Source: Gemmatimonadota bacterium (GTDB lineage: Bacteria > Gemmatimonadota > Gemmatimonadetes > Palauibacterales > Palauibacteraceae). From it: a stretch of 9,217 nt of DNA. Below the pieces are notes generated by a model, which was not told where the DNA came from, searched no databases, and saw nothing but the letters and a program-made list of their open reading frames with translations. The position numbers and the translations under genes were made by a program. The stretch is taken from assembly GCA_030598525.1 (NCBI GenBank), contig JAUVPT010000052.1:1-9217 (forward strand), written 5' to 3'. This document shows positions 1-7,030 of the stretch, one piece after another (the stretch's first letter is position 1; each line of letters begins with the position of its first letter).

Positions 1-272
1 CGTTCGAACGTGGAGTGGAAGGTGAAACTCTGGCTTGCGGAAGCGGAGCCATGGCCTCGGTCTTCGCGTTGCGCGCCGCGGGGCTGTGCGAGCCCGGGCT
101 CGACCTGAGGGTGATGGGCGGTTGTGAGCTGCAGATCCGCGTGCCCGACGAACCGCATGCGGACGGTGACTATCGCCTGAACCTCGCCGGTCCCGCGTTG
201 CATCTCTTCGACGGACGTTTCGCTGTGGCGCAGCCCGGCCTCGATCCCCAGGCGGCTGCGGACGCCGGGTGA
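1..272 (+). CDS. dapF: Diaminopimelate epimerase, C-terminal part (5' end outside window)
   Basis: Interconverts LL- and meso-diaminopimelate, the step before lysine and peptidoglycan precursors; cytoplasmic. The reading frame is open from the window edge (first full codon at base 3) and 89 residues are visible. The diagnostic stretch FERGVEGETLACGSGA holds the second catalytic cysteine of the family (codon at 36-38), in the usual ACG(T/S)GA setting. Full-length DapF is about 270-280 residues, so roughly the last third is present. The last ten or so residues after AVAQPG (LDPQAAADAG) look like a short unconserved tail. The stop at 270-272 is followed 13 bases later by mutY on the same strand, so the two are probably cotranscribed, although no functional link is known. 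Identity is read from the motif alone, since the N-terminal half with the first catalytic cysteine is not in the window. Confidence 0.93.
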   Translation, partial: FERGVEGETLACGSGAMASVFALRAAGLCEPGLDLRVMGGCELQIRVPDEPHADGDYRLNLAGPALHLFDGRFAVAQPGLDPQAAADAG

Positions 273-285
273 GGAACGACACAGG

Positions 286-1374
286 GTGAGCGGGACCGCC
301 CGATTGCTGCTCGAGTGGTTCCGGACGCGCCAGCGCGACGTCCCGGGCCGGAACGAGTCGGACCCGTATCGTGTCTGGGTCGCCGAGGTGATGGCCCAGC
401 AGACCAGAATCTCGACGGTGATCCCTTACTACGAGTCCTTCCTCGAGCGTTTCCCCGACGTGGAGACCCTCGCGGCCTCGTCCCTCGACGACGTGTTGAA
501 GGCGTGGGAGGGACTGGGCTATTACGGCCGGGCGCGTAACCTGCACCGGGCGGCGGGTGAAGTCCGGGAGCGATACGGGGGCCGGCTGCCCGAAGACGCT
601 GACGCTCTGCGCTCCCTTCCGGGTATCGGCGCTTACACCGCGGGTGCGATCGCCAGCATCGCCTTCGGTAAACCCGAGCCGGCCGTGGACGGCAACGTGC
701 GGCGGGTGCTCAGCCGACTGTACGACCTCGAGAACCCGACCCCGGGCTGCCTCGATGCTCTGAGCCGAGACCTGATCGCGGAGGCTGGTGGCGCGGCCGG
801 CCCCCTGAACCAGGCGCTGATGGACCTGGGCAGCTCGGTCTGCACCGCGCGCGCGCCCGACTGCGACGAGTGCCCGATAGCCCGCCACTGCCTGGCGCTT
901 CAAAGCGGGACCGTCGCCCTCCGCCCGGTTCGGCGTCGGCGTCCACCCCTCCCGCACCAGGACATCGCGGCTGCCCTGGTATGGCGGGGGCCTCAACTGT
1001 TGATCGCTCGACGGCCCGAGGACGGACTGCTGGGAGGCCTCTGGGAGTTCCCCGGTGGAAAGGTGGAGACCGGAGAGACCCCGGCCGAAGCGGCGCGGCG
1101 CGAGGTGCTGGAGGAGCTTGGTATCGAGGTGGAGATTGTCGGCGAGGTAGCCGAGGTCCAGCACGCCTACAGTCACTTCCGGATCACGCTGCACCTGTTC
1201 CACGCCCGGTGGATCGAAGGCGATCCTGCAATCAGCGAGAGCCGGGCCGGCTCACCGCGGTGGGTGCTGCCGGGTGAACTGGCGCGCTACGCTTTCCCCG
1301 CCGCCAACCAGGCCGTCATTCGGCGACTCGTCGGCGGGGAGGAGCGGGCGCCGGAGTCTCCCGGCCCGGCATGA
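286..1374 (+). CDS. mutY: A/G-specific adenine DNA glycosylase MutY with C-terminal Nudix domain
   Basis: Removes adenine mispaired with 8-oxoguanine in base excision repair. The protein has 362 residues (E. coli MutY about 350). The start is GTG, with GAGGA at 271-275 ten bases upstream. The glycosylase domain spans about 1-205: catalytic Glu34 in AEVMAQQT, helix-hairpin-helix LPGIGAYTAGAI at 111-122, catalytic Asp135 in AVDGNV, and [4Fe-4S] ligands Cys186, Cys193, Cys196 and Cys202 (C-x6-C-x2-C-x5-C). A basic, proline-rich linker (about 213-223) leads to the 8-oxoG-recognition domain with the Tyr295-Ser-His pattern, equivalent to the Phe-Ser-His loop. Unusually, that domain has a complete Nudix box at 258-280 (GKVETGE...REVLEELGI), which E. 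coli MutY lacks. The usual LPW near residue 20 reads VPG. It follows dapF by 13 bases, and its 3' end overlaps the convergent transporter gene. Confidence 0.96.
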   Translation: MSGTARLLLEWFRTRQRDVPGRNESDPYRVWVAEVMAQQTRISTVIPYYESFLERFPDVETLAASSLDDVLKAWEGLGYYGRARNLHRAAGEVRERYGGRLPEDADALRSLPGIGAYTAGAIASIAFGKPEPAVDGNVRRVLSRLYDLENPTPGCLDALSRDLIAEAGGAAGPLNQALMDLGSSVCTARAPDCDECPIARHCLALQSGTVALRPVRRRRPPLPHQDIAAALVWRGPQLLIARRPEDGLLGGLWEFPGGKVETGETPAEAARREVLEELGIEVEIVGEVAEVQHAYSHFRITLHLFHARWIEGDPAISESRAGSPRWVLPGELARYAFPAANQAVIRRLVGGEERAPESPGPA

Positions 1375-2545
1375 CACGTACCCAGGCTGCCGCGGCCGCG
1401 ATCACGAGACCGCCCGCCACGAAGCCCATCCCGGGCCCGAGGGCGCCGTAGGCCCAGCCGGCAGCCACCGGCCCGATCACCCTGGCCAGGGCGCTCGCGG
1501 ACTGATTCACACCCAGGACCTGGCCCTGCTCGTTGGCCATCGCGCGCCGTGACACGAGGCTCTGCAGGGAGGGGGCAAGAAGTCCCCAGCCGACCCCGAC
1601 GGCCAGCAGGCTCACGATCGTCGCCACGATGCTCTGCGCCAGGCCCATCGCGATCACGCCGGCCGACAGCACGGCCCCACCGAATGCCGCGTTGGCCTGC
1701 TCGCCGTAACGCTCGACCATCGGACCGATCAGCGCCCCCTGCACACCCGCCGACACCATCCCCACCAGGGCGAACATCCCGCCTGCGTACAGCGCGGTGA
1801 GACCGAGAGGGTTCTCCAGGAACAGCGGGAAGATGGTCGTGAACCCCGCGAATCCCATCGTGCCGAGGAAGAACACGCCGATTGGCTCGCGCAATCGTTT
1901 CCTCGCCAGGACCTGCGCAGCGGCACGTGCCCGGCCCGTGACCGCCGACAGGGCACCGAATCCGTCCCGTACCCTGTTCTCTACCGCCAGGGACTCCGGC
2001 AACCAGAACCAGGCGGCCGTCGCCGCGGCGAGGCTGAGCCCCGCGGCCACGAAGCCCGGAACCCCATAGCCCCACGGGCTCAGGCCACCGCCGATCGCCG
2101 GGCCGAAGATGAAGCCGAGACCGAAAGCGGCGCCGATCAATCCCATTCCGCGGGCCCGACCCTCCAGGGTGGTGGAGTCCGCGATGTAGGCCTGGGCAAC
2201 CGGGATGTTGGCCCCCATGATCCCGGCGATAACTCGCGACAGGAGGAGAACCTCGAGAGAGCGGGCGAGGCCGAACACGACATACGATGCGGCCGAGCCG
2301 AAGAGCCCCAACAGGAGCAGCGGCCGCCGGCCGTAGCGGTCCGAGAGCGCTCCCCACACCGGGGCGAACAGGAATTGCATCGCCGAGTAGGAGGCGATGA
2401 TCAGGCCCACCTCGAAGGGTGAGGCTCCGAGATCGGTGGCGTAGAACGGAAGCAGGGGCAGAACGATCCCGAACCCGACGAGGTCGAGGAACACCGTCAG
2501 GAAGACGATCCCGAGGGCTACGGAACCTGCTTTCCGCTCGCTCAT
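1316..2545 (-). CDS. MFS transporter, TetA/multidrug-efflux-like
   Basis: Probable proton-coupled efflux carrier of the inner membrane, 409 residues, the usual length for a 12-helix DHA1-type transporter. Helix 1 contains FLDLVGFGIVLPLLPFY (about 19-35) with the acidic Asp21 typical of TetA-like antiporters. Motif A (GALSDRYGRR, 65-74) lies in the loop between helices 2 and 3. AYIADSTTLEGRARGMG (118-134) matches the TetA pattern after helix 4. Motif C of antiporters (GAAFGLGFIFGPAIGGG, 137-153) is clear in helix 5. The C-terminal tail is basic and proline-rich. The ATG overlaps the stop of the upstream metallohydrolase gene (ATGA), and it is the last gene of the five-gene operon. Its final 59 bases are antisense to the end of mutY. 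The substrate cannot be told: drug, organic acid and metabolite efflux are all possible. Confidence 0.9.
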   Translation of the reverse strand: MSERKAGSVALGIVFLTVFLDLVGFGIVLPLLPFYATDLGASPFEVGLIIASYSAMQFLFAPVWGALSDRYGRRPLLLLGLFGSAASYVVFGLARSLEVLLLSRVIAGIMGANIPVAQAYIADSTTLEGRARGMGLIGAAFGLGFIFGPAIGGGLSPWGYGVPGFVAAGLSLAAATAAWFWLPESLAVENRVRDGFGALSAVTGRARAAAQVLARKRLREPIGVFFLGTMGFAGFTTIFPLFLENPLGLTALYAGGMFALVGMVSAGVQGALIGPMVERYGEQANAAFGGAVLSAGVIAMGLAQSIVATIVSLLAVGVGWGLLAPSLQSLVSRRAMANEQGQVLGVNQSASALARVIGPVAAGWAYGALGPGMGFVAGGLVIAAAAAWVRVMPGRETPAPAPPRRRVAE

Positions 2546-3360
2546 GCTTCCTCGGGAAGCAGGCGCACGTCATCCAGCCCGGCAAGGGTCTCCACCATTT
2601 CACCCTGCTCCCGCATGTGAACCACGTGGGCCCGTATCGAGGCATCGGCCGCCCGCTCCAGGCTGACATCGAGTGGACCGTAGACCAGCACGCGAAGTTC
2701 TTCGACCGAACGCGCCCCCGAGTGGACGGCGTGCACCACCTGGGCGTGTCGCTCTATTCGGTGATCCCTGTAGTGCTTCAGGCGAGCCTCTCCGTCGTCT
2801 ACTGGCGGGCCGTGCCCTGGATAGAGGCGGCCCGGACGGAGAGACAGAACACGACCGAAGCTCGCGAGGCAAGACCCCACGTTTCCATCGGGGTGGAGGA
2901 TCGCACTGCTTCCGACCCCCAGTACCAGGTCTCCTGTGAACACGGCGCGCCCCGGCTCGAGCAGGTAGGCCAGGTGGTCCGCTGAGTGTCCGGGGGTGCG
3001 GATCGCCCGAAGGGAGCACGCGCCACCATCCACCGGTAGAGAGCCTCCACTGTCCAGCGTCCGACCCGACAGGTCCCGACGTGCAAGGGTTTCGGCTGAC
3101 GCAACGAGTGGAGCCTCGAAGCGCTCGGATGCCAGGGCGGCGACGCCTGAGTGGTCGGAGTGCGCGTGGGTCAGGCATATCGCTTCCACCGGCCGCTTCG
3201 CCACCAGGGACTCGAGCCGCTCGATCTGCCCGGGAATCGCGGGGCCGGGGTCCACCAGAACGACCCGCCGTCGGCCCACCGCGTAGCAGCAGGTCCCTTC
3301 GAGGGTAAGGGGCCCCGGGTTCGGGGAAACGAACCACGCAACCGGAAGGTCACGTGTCAC
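2542..3360 (-). CDS. MBL-fold metallo-hydrolase, LACTB2-like (with C-terminal winged helix)
   Basis: Zinc-dependent hydrolase of the metallo-beta-lactamase fold, probably cytoplasmic (no signal peptide seen). With a GTG start at 3360 it is 272 residues. That start shares its G with the TAG stop of the upstream Nudix gene, has GAGG about a dozen bases upstream, and begins directly before the conserved N-terminal strand. A 29-codon upstream extension is open but would lie inside the Nudix gene. Metal ligands visible: THAHSDH (His65, His67, Asp69, His70), TPGHSADH (His125), FTGDLVLG (Asp144) and YPGHG (His183). Residues about 195-260 (HYRDHRIERHAQV...SIRAHVVHM) match the small winged-helix tail of LACTB2-type proteins. 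Relatives include thioester hydrolases (glyoxalase II-like) and an endoribonuclease (human LACTB2), so the substrate is open. Its position beside a Nudix gene and a CoA ligase favours a small-molecule role, by inference. Confidence 0.88.
   Translation of the reverse strand: MTRDLPVAWFVSPNPGPLTLEGTCCYAVGRRRVVLVDPGPAIPGQIERLESLVAKRPVEAICLTHAHSDHSGVAALASERFEAPLVASAETLARRDLSGRTLDSGGSLPVDGGACSLRAIRTPGHSADHLAYLLEPGRAVFTGDLVLGVGSSAILHPDGNVGSCLASFGRVLSLRPGRLYPGHGPPVDDGEARLKHYRDHRIERHAQVVHAVHSGARSVEELRVLVYGPLDVSLERAADASIRAHVVHMREQGEMVETLAGLDDVRLLPEEA
2545..2561 (-). promoter_or_regulatory. Hairpin covering the Shine-Dalgarno of the MFS gene
   Basis: On the minus strand GCTTCC, a 3-base loop CGA, and GGAAGC form a perfect 6-bp stem (2560-2555 with 2551-2546). 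A seventh T-A pair uses the A of the ATG start. The 3' arm contains the AGGAAG that would pair with 16S rRNA. A ribosome finishing the upstream gene, whose TGA overlaps this ATG, would melt the stem. Seen directly: the repeat and its position. Inferred: that translation of the transporter depends on coupling. Confidence 0.45.
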
Positions 3361-4178
3361 TATCGGTCGGCCTCTTCGTACTCCGGGTCTCCCGGGAGCA
3401 CGGGCCGTACGGAATCTCCACGTATCAGCAGTCGGGGTTCGACGCATTCCGGCTCGTGGCCCCGGAACTTCTCGAGCAACCGTACGAGGTCTGTTTCTCC
3501 GGACAACGCCTGCAGGGTGCTTCGGGTCGGGAACAACATCGGGAGTTCACCTGCCGCGAACTTGCGGACCGCGTCCGCCGGGGCGATCCAGACATAGCCG
3601 TCCAGCTCGCCCGTGAGCTGCGGGGTCGGGGGCTCCGGCGCCTCGAGAACGGTCAGGAAGAACCGGGTGTCGTAGCGTCTCGCGAAACGGGTCGGTGTGA
3701 CCCAGCGGGACAGGTATGCCGCACGCAGATCTTGAAACGTCGCATCCAGGGACGCCGCGGCATCTGCAAAACCACAGTCCCCTGCCAGCAGCCGCTCCCT
3801 CACTTTCGTCGCCAGGTCCGGGTCCACCGGGTCGTCGCTTGGCAGGATGCCGGTTTCCTCGAACATCTCCCTGAGGGCGGCGACGGCGGCGGTGGCTTCT
3901 GTTTCTCGCATCGAGGCAGGCAGGAGGTCCTGGGCCTCGGGCGACCCGTCGGACTCGTCGATCACCCCACCCGCGAACACGTAGGCGCCCGCTGCGAAGC
4001 GGGCCGTGTCGGGACGACGAAGCAGGAGGACCTGGAACGGACCCTCGTGCGGCGGGGCCCATGCCATGACGATGGTAGCCGCCGGACGCGGCGCGGCGGG
4101 CCGTTCGCCGGGGCCTATGTGCCCGCGAGCGAACTCCTCCCTTTCGATGCGCTCGGTGGCGCGGCGCAGGTCGCTCAA
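3360..4178 (-). CDS. Nudix hydrolase, NUDT19/CoA-diphosphatase-like
   Basis: Hydrolyses a nucleoside diphosphate linked to another group, 272 residues from the TTG at 4178. This start is preferred because TTGA overlaps the TGA stop of the upstream gene, and because the conserved strand PRPAATIV (30-37) would be cut off by the next ATG (codon 4067-4065, Met38). The frame stays open to 4472, but that stretch is antisense-free coding for the upstream protein in another frame. The Nudix box is split: GGVID (70-74) is separated from REMFEETGI (103-111) by a long insert, the arrangement seen in the NUDT19-type branch. Downstream the pattern WVTPTRFARRYDTRFFL is also typical of that branch. The usual FPGG is FAGG here (Ala69). 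The family includes CoA and acyl-CoA diphosphatases, which would match the acyl-CoA synthetase at the head of the operon. The substrate is inferred, not shown. Confidence 0.82.
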   Translation of the reverse strand: MSDLRRATERIEREEFARGHIGPGERPAAPRPAATIVMAWAPPHEGPFQVLLLRRPDTARFAAGAYVFAGGVIDESDGSPEAQDLLPASMRETEATAAVAALREMFEETGILPSDDPVDPDLATKVRERLLAGDCGFADAAASLDATFQDLRAAYLSRWVTPTRFARRYDTRFFLTVLEAPEPPTPQLTGELDGYVWIAPADAVRKFAAGELPMLFPTRSTLQALSGETDLVRLLEKFRGHEPECVEPRLLIRGDSVRPVLPGDPEYEEADR

Positions 4179-4855
4179 ACGGGAAGGTCCGCGACCGCGA
4201 TCAGTGCGACTGCCACCATCGCGAGCACCGCCGTGAGCACCAGCCCGACGGCCATCGGGAGCAGGACGATCGCGGCGGCGCGCCCGGTCGTGGTCGAATG
4301 GGCCTGCCGTAGCCCGATCACCAGCACGACGACGTACCAGACCTGCACGGCCACCGTGAGCATGACATACAGCACCAGGTACGTCGCCCGGAACATACCC
4401 GGGACCGGCCCCGGGAACCCGAGGGCCGGCGGGAGAATGGCGCTCACGAGGCCCACCCCGCTGCCGTAGCACAGCACCGTGGCCGTGGCCCCGAGCCCTC
4501 TCCGGTCCGGCGCCAGAAACAGCACGAAGAGGTGCTGCACCAGCGAGATCAGTCCGAGAGCGAGAAGGACCGCAAACGGCGTCAGAAAGAAGCCGAGGAG
4601 CTGCAACTGGAGGGTCAGACCGAGCTCTTCAGCGGCCCCCCAGGGACCCCACACGAACCAGAAGAGCCCGAGCATGGCCGCGAGAATCGTCACCAGCAGG
4701 AAGTACAGGACGGGCCGGGAGAACGGCCCGTCCCACGACACACGGCCGAAGAACCGGCCGGGAGAGACCAGGCACTCCCACCACGTGAGGCCGAGGTTCG
4801 CCGGAAACGAAGCGGTCCCGTCCTCCCACGCGACGGGGTCCGGCACCTGGTTCAC
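4175..4855 (-). CDS. Yip1-family integral membrane protein
   Basis: Small polytopic inner-membrane protein of unknown role, 226 residues from the GTG at 4855. This GTG overlaps the TGA of the acyl-CoA synthetase gene (GTGA) and has AAAGG about 11 bases upstream. The soluble N-terminus carries WWECLVSPGRFFGRV (25-39), the short amphipathic motif usual at the start of bacterial Yip1 domains. About five hydrophobic segments follow: roughly 48-70, 83-115, a glycine-rich one near 125-150, one with VLYVMLTVAVQVWYVVVLVIGL, and a C-terminal one. LRQAHSTTTGRAA between the last two is typical of the family. No catalytic motif is seen. It overlaps both neighbours by four bases, so it is made with them. 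A scaffold or transport-accessory role is possible but unproven. Confidence 0.78.
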   Translation of the reverse strand: MNQVPDPVAWEDGTASFPANLGLTWWECLVSPGRFFGRVSWDGPFSRPVLYFLLVTILAAMLGLFWFVWGPWGAAEELGLTLQLQLLGFFLTPFAVLLALGLISLVQHLFVLFLAPDRRGLGATATVLCYGSGVGLVSAILPPALGFPGPVPGMFRATYLVLYVMLTVAVQVWYVVVLVIGLRQAHSTTTGRAAAIVLLPMAVGLVLTAVLAMVAVALIAVADLPV

Positions 4856-6975
4856 CAGCTTCTACCTTTCGGCGAGTCCGCTGGGCCGACCCTGAAGCGC
4901 GCGTCCACCGCGACGCTGGCCTGGCCCTCCGGGAACGCCAGGAACGGGTTGATGTCCATCTCCTGGATCTCGGGATGGTCACCCACCATCTGGCTCACGC
5001 GCTCGATCACCTCGGACAGTGTCGCCAGGTCCACGCCTTCCTCACCCCGCACACCTTCCAGGATCCGGTATCCACGCAGCGATCGGATCATCTCGAGCGC
5101 GTCCACCGTGCTTACCGGCTGGACCCGGAAGGCCACGTCACGCTGCACTTCCACGTAAACGCCTCCAAGCCCGAACATGACGATTGGTCCGAATTGCGGC
5201 TCCGTCGCCATGCCCACGATCGTCTCACGCCCTCCGGTCCACATGCGCTGAACCAGCACCCCGGCGTCGCGCGCCTCCGGGCTTTCGCTGTCGAGGGCAT
5301 CGGCGATTTCCTTCCACGCCGCACGCAGGCTGTCCTCGTCTCGCATGTCGAGCTTCACCGCACCCGCTTCCGTTTTGTGCACGATGTCCTGCGAGACCGC
5401 CTTCAACACGACCGGGTAGCCCAGCTCCCGCGCCGCCTCGACCACGTCCTCCTCGGTAGAGGCAATCCGGAAAGGAGCGATCGGGATCCCATAGCAGTCC
5501 AGGACCTCGAACGCTTCGGGGACCGTGAGGCGCTCCCGATCCTCGCGGAGCGCCGATGCGATAATCTGACCGACTCGGGCCCCGTCCACGTCGAATCTCC
5601 GGACTTCCGCCACGGGACGGTCCAGCCACTGCCGGTATCGCCACATCGCGCCAAGCGCCCGGGCCGCCGACTCCGGGAATCGATACGCCGGGATCGGTGT
5701 GTCGTCCAGTTCGGCCATTCCCTGGGGCAGGCCTCGCTTGCTCATCAGTACGGCGAGGATCGGCTTTCCACACCCCTCGGCCCCCCTGTTGATCGCGGCG
5801 GCGATGACCGGCGCCTCGAGCCCGAGCGGCACATACGACGCGATGACCGCGTCGATTCCGGGGTCGGCCACGATGATCCGCATCGCCCGCTCCACCTGCT
5901 CCGGCGTCGCGCTCGCAATCATGTCCACCGGATTCGCCACGCTGGCTTCGGCCGGAAGGTGCTCGCGCAGCCGGCTCTGCGTTTCGTCGGACAGCGGCGC
6001 CACCTCGAGACCGAATCCCTCGCAGGCGTCCGCGATGATGATCCCGGGGCCCCCCGCGTTCGTCAGAATGGCCACCCGCCGACCCTGCGGAAGGGGGGCC
6101 TTGCTGAACGCGATCGCCGCGTCGAACAGGGCCTCGACCGTGTCCGCCCGAAGCACGCCGCACTGGGCGAACAGGGCATCCGTCGCGATGTCCACCTGCG
6201 CCAGGGCGCCGGTATGGCTCGAAGCCGCCTTCGCCCCGGCCTCCGACCGACCCGCTTTCACGGCCAGGACCGGCTTTCGACGAGTGGCCCTGCGCGCCAG
6301 GGTCGTGAAGTGGCGGGGGTTCCCGAAGCCTTCGATGTACATCAGGATGACGCCCACCTCGTCGTCGTCCTGCCAGTATTCGATCAAGTCGTTACCGGAT
6401 ACGTCCGCCTTGTTTCCCATCGACACGAACTGGCTGATGCCGATTCCGTACTCCGACGCGTAGTCCAGGATCGTCATCCCCATCGCGCCGGACTGGCTCA
6501 TGAACGCGATGGGTCCGTTCGGTGGCATCGTCGGGGCAAAGGTGGCGTTCATGGAGACATCGGGCGACGTGTTCATCACCCCCATGCAGTTCGGGCCGAC
6601 CATTCGAAGCCCATTCTCACGCACCAGGGCGAGGAGCTCGCGTTCGAGCTCGACCCCGTCACCCCCCACTTCCCGGAAACCCGCCGTGATCACGACGATC
6701 CCCTTCACGCCGGTCGCGACGCACTCTCGTACGACACCCAGGACTTTGTGTTTTGGGACCACGATCACCGCCAGGTCCGGAACGGTCGGCAGCGCCCCGA
6801 TGGACGGAAACGAGGGCACGGAGTTCACGGAATCGGCGGTCGGGTTGACCGGGTAGACGGGGCCGGTGAAGCCACTTCCGACCAGGTGCTTGAGCATCCC
6901 GTTTCCGATGCTACCGGCCCGGCGGCTCGCACCCACCACGGCCACCGACTTCGGCCGCAGGAGACTATCCAGCAT
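4852..6975 (-). CDS. Acetate/acyl-CoA ligase (ADP-forming), fused alpha-beta subunits
   Basis: Converts acyl-CoA, ADP and phosphate to free acid, CoA and ATP (reversible), the acetyl-CoA synthetase (ADP-forming) reaction; cytoplasmic. It has 707 residues. Order of domains: CoA-binding Rossmann domain (SVAVVGAS, 10-17), succinyl-CoA-ligase-like domains with the phospho-accepting His254 in SSHTGAL, then a C-terminal ATP-grasp beta part starting near 470 with the second histidine in IVHKTEAGAV (about 533). The end (EIQEMDINPFL) is the usual ATP-grasp metal/nucleotide strand. No acetyltransferase (GNAT) domain is fused at the end, unlike Pat-type protein acetyltransferases of the same architecture. 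The ATG at 6975 is preceded by GAGAGGGG about 10 bases upstream. It is first in the operon and reads away from the divergent region at 6976-7030. Which acid it handles cannot be told; acetate, propionate and branched or aryl acids are all known in the family. Confidence 0.9.
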   Translation of the reverse strand: MLDSLLRPKSVAVVGASRRAGSIGNGMLKHLVGSGFTGPVYPVNPTADSVNSVPSFPSIGALPTVPDLAVIVVPKHKVLGVVRECVATGVKGIVVITAGFREVGGDGVELERELLALVRENGLRMVGPNCMGVMNTSPDVSMNATFAPTMPPNGPIAFMSQSGAMGMTILDYASEYGIGISQFVSMGNKADVSGNDLIEYWQDDDEVGVILMYIEGFGNPRHFTTLARRATRRKPVLAVKAGRSEAGAKAASSHTGALAQVDIATDALFAQCGVLRADTVEALFDAAIAFSKAPLPQGRRVAILTNAGGPGIIIADACEGFGLEVAPLSDETQSRLREHLPAEASVANPVDMIASATPEQVERAMRIIVADPGIDAVIASYVPLGLEAPVIAAAINRGAEGCGKPILAVLMSKRGLPQGMAELDDTPIPAYRFPESAARALGAMWRYRQWLDRPVAEVRRFDVDGARVGQIIASALREDRERLTVPEAFEVLDCYGIPIAPFRIASTEEDVVEAARELGYPVVLKAVSQDIVHKTEAGAVKLDMRDEDSLRAAWKEIADALDSESPEARDAGVLVQRMWTGGRETIVGMATEPQFGPIVMFGLGGVYVEVQRDVAFRVQPVSTVDALEMIRSLRGYRILEGVRGEEGVDLATLSEVIERVSQMVGDHPEIQEMDINPFLAFPEGQASVAVDARFRVGPADSPKGRSW

Positions 6976-7030
6976 GGTCTTCTATCCCCTCTCCGCGTTT
7001 CATCGAACGCGGCAGACGTTATCTTACGGC
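6976..7030. promoter_or_regulatory. Divergent promoter region with a 20-base palindrome
   Basis: These 55 bases separate the start codons of the minus-strand operon and the plus-strand pterin synthase. CCGCGTT at 6993-6999 and AACGCGG at 7006-7012 form a perfect 7-bp inverted repeat around six bases, an operator-like site. TATCTT at 7020-7025 is a possible -10 for the pterin gene. The overlapping minus-strand TAAGAT (7027-7022) is a possible -10 for the operon. No convincing -35 is seen on either strand. The palindrome is directly seen; the promoters are tentative. Confidence 0.4.

Noticed and set aside
1350..1365. Terminator hairpin at the end of mutY (GCCGG/CCGGC)
   Set aside because: The stem is only 5 bp, lies inside both coding frames, and has no T tract on either strand.
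1287..2669. 460-codon minus-strand frame parallel to the transporter gene
   Set aside because: It is a frame-shifted copy of the transporter region, Arg/Gly-rich without membrane segments or motifs.
3361..3447. 29-codon N-terminal extension of the MBL protein
   Set aside because: It would overlap the Nudix gene and has no family similarity; the GTG at 3360 sits right before the conserved first strand.
4179..4472. N-terminal extension of the Nudix protein (98 more codons)
   Set aside because: It lies wholly within the Yip1 gene in another frame, is Arg/Gly/Pro-rich, and the TTG at 4178 overlapping the upstream stop is the natural start.
6866..7030. N-terminal extension of the pterin synthase
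   Set aside because: It overlaps the start of the divergent ligase gene and has no match to the fold, whose first strand begins at the ATG at 7031.
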